From Trujillonella endophytica (lineage in GTDB: Bacteria; Actinomycetota; Actinomycetes; Mycobacteriales; Geodermatophilaceae): a DNA stretch of 64,000 nt. Numbering within the stretch: the stretch's first letter is position 1; every line of letters begins with the position of its first letter. Position numbers and translations under genes: made by a program. The stretch is taken from assembly GCF_900110555.1 (NCBI RefSeq), contig NZ_FOEE01000001.1, positions 186,001 to 250,000 of the forward strand, given 5' to 3'. This document shows, piece after piece, positions 58,358-64,000 of this stretch. The notes under the pieces were generated by a model. That model worked only from the letters and a program-made list of their open reading frames with translations. It was not told where the DNA came from and searched no databases.

Positions 58358-59645
58358 TGCCGGAGAGCTCTGAGACCACCACCCTCGCCGGCGAGCTCTT
58401 CGCTCCGGGCGTGGGCGCACAGGCCGGCCCGCCGACCACCCCGGCGGCCGGTACCGGCTCCGCCGGGGAGGCGGCGCCCGGCGCGCACAGCTCCGGCGGA
58501 CCGACCCCGACCGGCTCGCCGGCCGAGCGGTTCACCGCCACCGACCCGGAGGCGTTCGGCGACCCCACCGGCCGCGAGGAGGACTGGCGCTTCACCCCGA
58601 TGCGCCGGATCCGCCCGCTGCTGCAGGGCGCGCCGTCCGACGCCGCCCTGGAGTGGGACGCCGACCTGCCCGACGGGGTCGAGCTGACCCGCGTCGAGGC
58701 CGGCGACCCCCTGCTCAAGGGCCTGCCAGAGCCGGCCGACCGGCTGGCCGCGCTCACCCGGCAGCGCAGCGGCGGCGCCGCGGTCGTGCGCGTGCCCGCC
58801 GAGGCGCAGCCGGACCGGCCGGTCACCCTGCGGCTGACCGGCACCGGCGGCGACGACGTCGTCTGGGGGCAGCTGGTCGTCGAGGTCGGCGCGTTCGCGC
58901 AGGTCACCGTCGTCCTGGACCACAGCGGCTCCGCGCGCTACTCCGGGGGTGTCAGCGTCCTCGCCGGCGACGGGGCCCACGTCCGGCTCGTCTCGGTGCA
59001 GGACTGGGCGCCCGGCAGCGTCCACGGCGGCCAGTACGACACCGTCGTCGGCCGCGACGCCACGGTCGAGCAGGTCGTGGTCACCCTCGGCGGCGACCTC
59101 GTGCGGCTGGTCAGCAACGTGACCTACGCCGGCCCCGGCGGCACGGCCGAGCTCCTCGGCGTCTACTTCGCCGACGAGACCCAGCACCAGGAGCACCGCC
59201 TCTGGGTCGACCACTCGGTCCCGCACTGCCGCAGCAACGTGCTCTACAAGGGCGCGCTGCAGGGCGAGCAGGCGCACACGGTGTGGGTCGGCGACGTCCG
59301 CATCCGCCCGGCCGCCGTCGGCACCGAGACCTACGAGCTGAACCGCAACCTGGTGCTCACCGACGGCGCGCGCGCCGACTCGGTCCCCAACCTGGAGATC
59401 GAGACCGGCGAGATCGTCGGCGCCGGCCACGCGAGCGCCACCGGCCGGTTCGACGACGAGCAGCTGTTCTACCTGTGCTCGCGCGGCATCGACGCCGAGA
59501 CCGCCCGCCGCCTGGTGGTGCGCGGCTTCTTCGCCGACGTCGTCCAGCGGATCGGGGTCCCCGAGCTGCAGGAGCGCCTCATGACCTCCGTGGAGGCGCG
59601 CCTGGGTGCCCTCCCGGGCCTGGCCGACCAGCCGGTGGAGGTCTG

Positions 59646-59646
<1 letters not shown>
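58357..59646 (+). CDS. sufD: Fe-S cluster assembly protein SufD
   Basis: 429 aa. A variable Pro/Gly-rich N-terminus of ~65 aa precedes EEDWRFTPMRRIRPLLQ. The beta-helix includes YSGGVSVLAGDGAHVRLVSVQDWAPGSVH, LLGVYFADETQHQEHRLWVDHSVPHCRSNVLYKGAL and VPNLEIETGEIVGAGHASATGRFDDEQLFYL. Partner of SufB in the SufBC2D complex. Its ATG shares a base with the sufB stop. Confidence 0.97.
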
Positions 59647-62151
<2,505 letters not shown>

Positions 62152-62155
62152 GCGC

Positions 62156-62632
62156 GTGCAGCTCGAGTCGATGTACCAGGAGATCATCCTGGACCACTAC
62201 CGGAACCCGCACGGCCGCGGCCTGCGCGAGCCGTTCGAGGCCGAGGTCCACCACGTAAACCCCACCTGCGGCGACGAGGTGACCCTCCGGGTGCACCTGG
62301 AGGGCGAGACCATCGCCGACGTCTCCTACGAGGGCATGGGCTGCTCGATCAGCCAGGCGTCGGTCTCGGCGATGTACGACCTCGTCATCGGCAAGACCGT
62401 GCCGCAGGCCCTGGAGACCGGCGACCACTTCGTGACCCTGATGCAGAGCAAGGGCGACGCGGCGGTGGCCGAGAAGCTCGAGGACGAACTGGAGGACGCC
62501 GTGGCGTTCGCCGGCGTCTCGAAGTACCCGGCGCGCATCAAGTGCGCGCTGATGAGCTGGATGGCCCTCAAGGACGCCAGCGCCCGCGCCCTGTCGATCA
62601 CCGAGACCACTCCCGCCGGAGGCAAGGCATGA
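62156..62632 (+). CDS. sufU: Sulfur-transfer protein SufU
   Basis: 158 aa. Zn2+/sulfur ligands Cys38 and Asp40 (NPTCGDEV), Cys63 (EGMGCSIS) and Cys130 (RIKCALMSW) are intact, the SufU pattern rather than IscU. It accepts sulfur from SufS. GTG 62156 is chosen because GGAGG lies 9 nt upstream; ATG 62171 is a shorter option. Overlaps the next gene by 4 nt. Confidence 0.96.
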   Translation: MQLESMYQEIILDHYRNPHGRGLREPFEAEVHHVNPTCGDEVTLRVHLEGETIADVSYEGMGCSISQASVSAMYDLVIGKTVPQALETGDHFVTLMQSKGDAAVAEKLEDELEDAVAFAGVSKYPARIKCALMSWMALKDASARALSITETTPAGGKA

Positions 62633-63018
62633 GCCAGGACACCGACGCCACACCCGCGACCGACGGCGCCCCCGCGGAGCTGCCGGCCTACAAGTCGGCG
62701 CTGATCGAGGACGTCGAGGAGGCCATGCGCGACGTCGTCGACCCCGAGCTGGGCGTCAACGTCGTCGACCTGGGGCTCGTCTACGGGCTCGACGTCGACG
62801 AGAACAACGTCGCCGTCATCGACATGACGCTGACCTCGGCGGCCTGCCCGCTGACCGACGTGATCGAGGACCAGGCCCGCACGGCGCTGACCGGCGGCCC
62901 CGGCCCCGGCCTCGTGGACGACATCCGCATCAACTGGGTCTGGATGCCGCCGTGGGGCCCGGACAAGATCACCGACGACGGTCGGGAGCAGCTGCGGGCC
63001 CTCGGCTTCCGCGTCTGA
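62629..63018 (+). CDS. SufT-like MIP18/DUF59 Fe-S maturation protein
   Basis: 129 aa. After ~20 variable residues comes the DUF59 domain: EEAMRDVVDPELGVNVVDLGLVYGLDV and MTLTSAACPLTDVIEDQ, with Cys in the AACPLT motif, then INWVWMPPWGPDKITDDGREQLRALGF. Such proteins help load Fe-S clusters into targets. Last gene of the suf operon, overlapping sufU in ATGA. Confidence 0.95.
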   Translation: MSQDTDATPATDGAPAELPAYKSALIEDVEEAMRDVVDPELGVNVVDLGLVYGLDVDENNVAVIDMTLTSAACPLTDVIEDQARTALTGGPGPGLVDDIRINWVWMPPWGPDKITDDGREQLRALGFRV

Positions 63019-63030
63019 GCCGCACCGCAT

Positions 63031-63061
63031 GAGCCGGTCCGCCACCTCGGCGGGCCGGCTC
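63031..63061. terminator. Bidirectional terminator between suf operon and membrane protein gene
   Basis: GAGCCGGTCCGCC (63031-63043) / GGCGGGCCGGCTC (63049-63061), a 13-bp stem with one G-T pair and a 5-nt loop. It lies between convergent genes and its right arm contains part of the minus-strand stop codon. Confidence 0.75.
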
Positions 63062-64000
63062 AGCGCATGTCGGCCAGGCGCGCGGCGAACCCGCCGACCG
63101 GGCGCAGCTCCCGCCGGGCGCCGAGGACCAGCAGGGCGACCCCGGCCAGCAGCGCGCCGGCCAGGGGCAGCGGCAGCGACGTGACGGCCAGCCCCGCCGC
63201 CAGCGCCACCGCGGCGCCGGCGCCGACGAGCAGCGGCGTCCGCACGCCCGCGGCCGAGCCGCCCACCATCGCGGCCGCGGCGAGCACCAGCACCAGTAGC
63301 GGCCGTCCGACCCCCGGCTGCACCACCGAGAGCAGGACCGACGGGACGGCGGCCACGAGCAGCCCCGGCCCCCACGCCGGCCAGGAGGCGCCCCGGGTGA
63401 GCTCGGGGCCCGCGGCCAGCAGCAGCCCGGCGGCCGCCGGCAGCGTGTAGGCCTCCAGCGCGGCGCCGCCCGCCGCGGCGGCCGCGGTCCACGCGGCGAG
63501 CACCAGCATGATCACGCCGACCACCCGGGCCGGGGCGGCCTCCCCGGCGTCGCGCTGCCCGAGGACGACGGCCCAGCCCCACGTGGCCGCGCCCTGGACC
63601 GCGAGGGCCGCGGCGAGCTGCCCGCCGGTCCCGGCGGCCACCAGCAGCGCCAGCGCCGCGGCCGCGGCGGCGGCTCCCGCCGCGACGGCCGGCCGGCGGG
63701 TGCCGGGCGCGAGCCGGGCCCCGACGGCCAGGGCGGCGACGTAGAGCGCGGTGAGCAGGCCCGCGGCGGGCGGAGCGGCGAGCAGGCCGGCCGGAACGGC
63801 CAGCAGCACGGCCGCGGCCAGGCACCCGACGGCGGTGGGGACGGCGGCCGGCCGGTCCTCGTGCCGCCGGTGCGCGACCGCGACGGCCGGGAGGGCGGTG
63901 AGCAGGAGCAGGACCGCGAGCTCCCGCCAGGCCGCCGTCCCGGTGAGCTGGACCAGGGCGCACGCGAGCAGGGTCGTGCCGGCGGCGAGGGCGGCGGGCA
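63060..64000 (-). CDS. Polytopic membrane protein, Ala-rich, N-terminal part outside window
   Basis: The frame is open to the window edge (313 codons visible). It consists of repeated hydrophobic Ala/Leu/Val helices, about ten or more, with short loops such as HRRHEDRPA, RLAPGTRRP and GQRDAGEAAPARV. No catalytic or transporter motif is recognised. It resembles the long Ala-rich membrane proteins annotated as SCO7613 C-terminal-domain proteins in actinobacteria; low certainty. A GTG at 63809 could be read as a start but the frame continues with the same character upstream. Confidence 0.75.
   Translation of the reverse strand, partial: PAALAAGTTLLACALVQLTGTAAWRELAVLLLLTALPAVAVAHRRHEDRPAAVPTAVGCLAAAVLLAVPAGLLAAPPAAGLLTALYVAALAVGARLAPGTRRPAVAAGAAAAAAALALLVAAGTGGQLAAALAVQGAATWGWAVVLGQRDAGEAAPARVVGVIMLVLAAWTAAAAAGGAALEAYTLPAAAGLLLAAGPELTRGASWPAWGPGLLVAAVPSVLLSVVQPGVGRPLLVLVLAAAAMVGGSAAGVRTPLLVGAGAAVALAAGLAVTSLPLPLAGALLAGVALLVLGARRELRPVGGFAARLADMR

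Overview
The window is a GC-rich chromosomal stretch from an actinobacterium. Marker genes restricted to or typical of Actinobacteria (whiA, rbpA, opcA beside zwf, mycobacterial-type sufR-sufB-sufD-sufC-sufS-sufU), frequent GTG starts and many leaderless starts preceded by TANNNT -10 boxes support this. The composition and gene order remind me of Geodermatophilaceae (Blastococcus, Geodermatophilus, Modestobacter), but this placement is from memory. No tRNA, rRNA, CRISPR array, transposase or integrase was seen.

Left part, 1-21.4 kb: after the 3' end of uvrB and a MmcQ/YjbR gene comes a large 'ter' stress supercluster on the plus strand. It opens with a TerC/Alx-type membrane protein whose leader carries what I read as a yybP-ykoY Mn2+ riboswitch with a sequestered Shine-Dalgarno, behind an ECF (sigma-R-like) promoter candidate. 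It continues with four TerD proteins, a DUF475 membrane protein, two TerA-like proteins, a TerD-vWA (TerF-like) protein, an AIM24 protein, TelA and a small XpaC-like partner. Next is a tightly overlapping three-gene metabolic module: a HpcH/citrate-lyase-like enzyme, an 851-aa fusion of two phosphoribosyltransferase-like domains with TRSP and PELOTA-like domains, and a HAD phosphatase. An S9 peptidase, a small acidic protein and three tandem AIM24 genes follow.

Middle part, 21.4-40.6 kb: a TreT-like glycosyltransferase and a metallo-beta-lactamase-fold hydrolase (minus), an amidase, uvrA, a two-domain VOC protein, a small membrane protein behind two CRP-like palindromes, an Hsp70-like ATPase with a coupled large partner (minus), then the conserved uvrC-rapZ-yvcK-whiA block and a membrane diguanylate cyclase.

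Right part, 40.6-64 kb: central carbon metabolism and cofactor assembly. gap-pgk-tpiA, a solute-binding lipoprotein, secG and rbpA run on plus. They meet tkt-tal-zwf-opcA-pgl (pentose phosphate pathway, minus), with a 59-aa ORF between. Then come ctaB and ctaA (heme A synthesis, convergent), and the sufR-sufB-sufD-Rieske-sufC-sufS-sufU-sufT-like operon for Fe-S cluster assembly, ending in a bidirectional terminator before a truncated polytopic membrane protein. No gene-free stretch reaches 300 bases.
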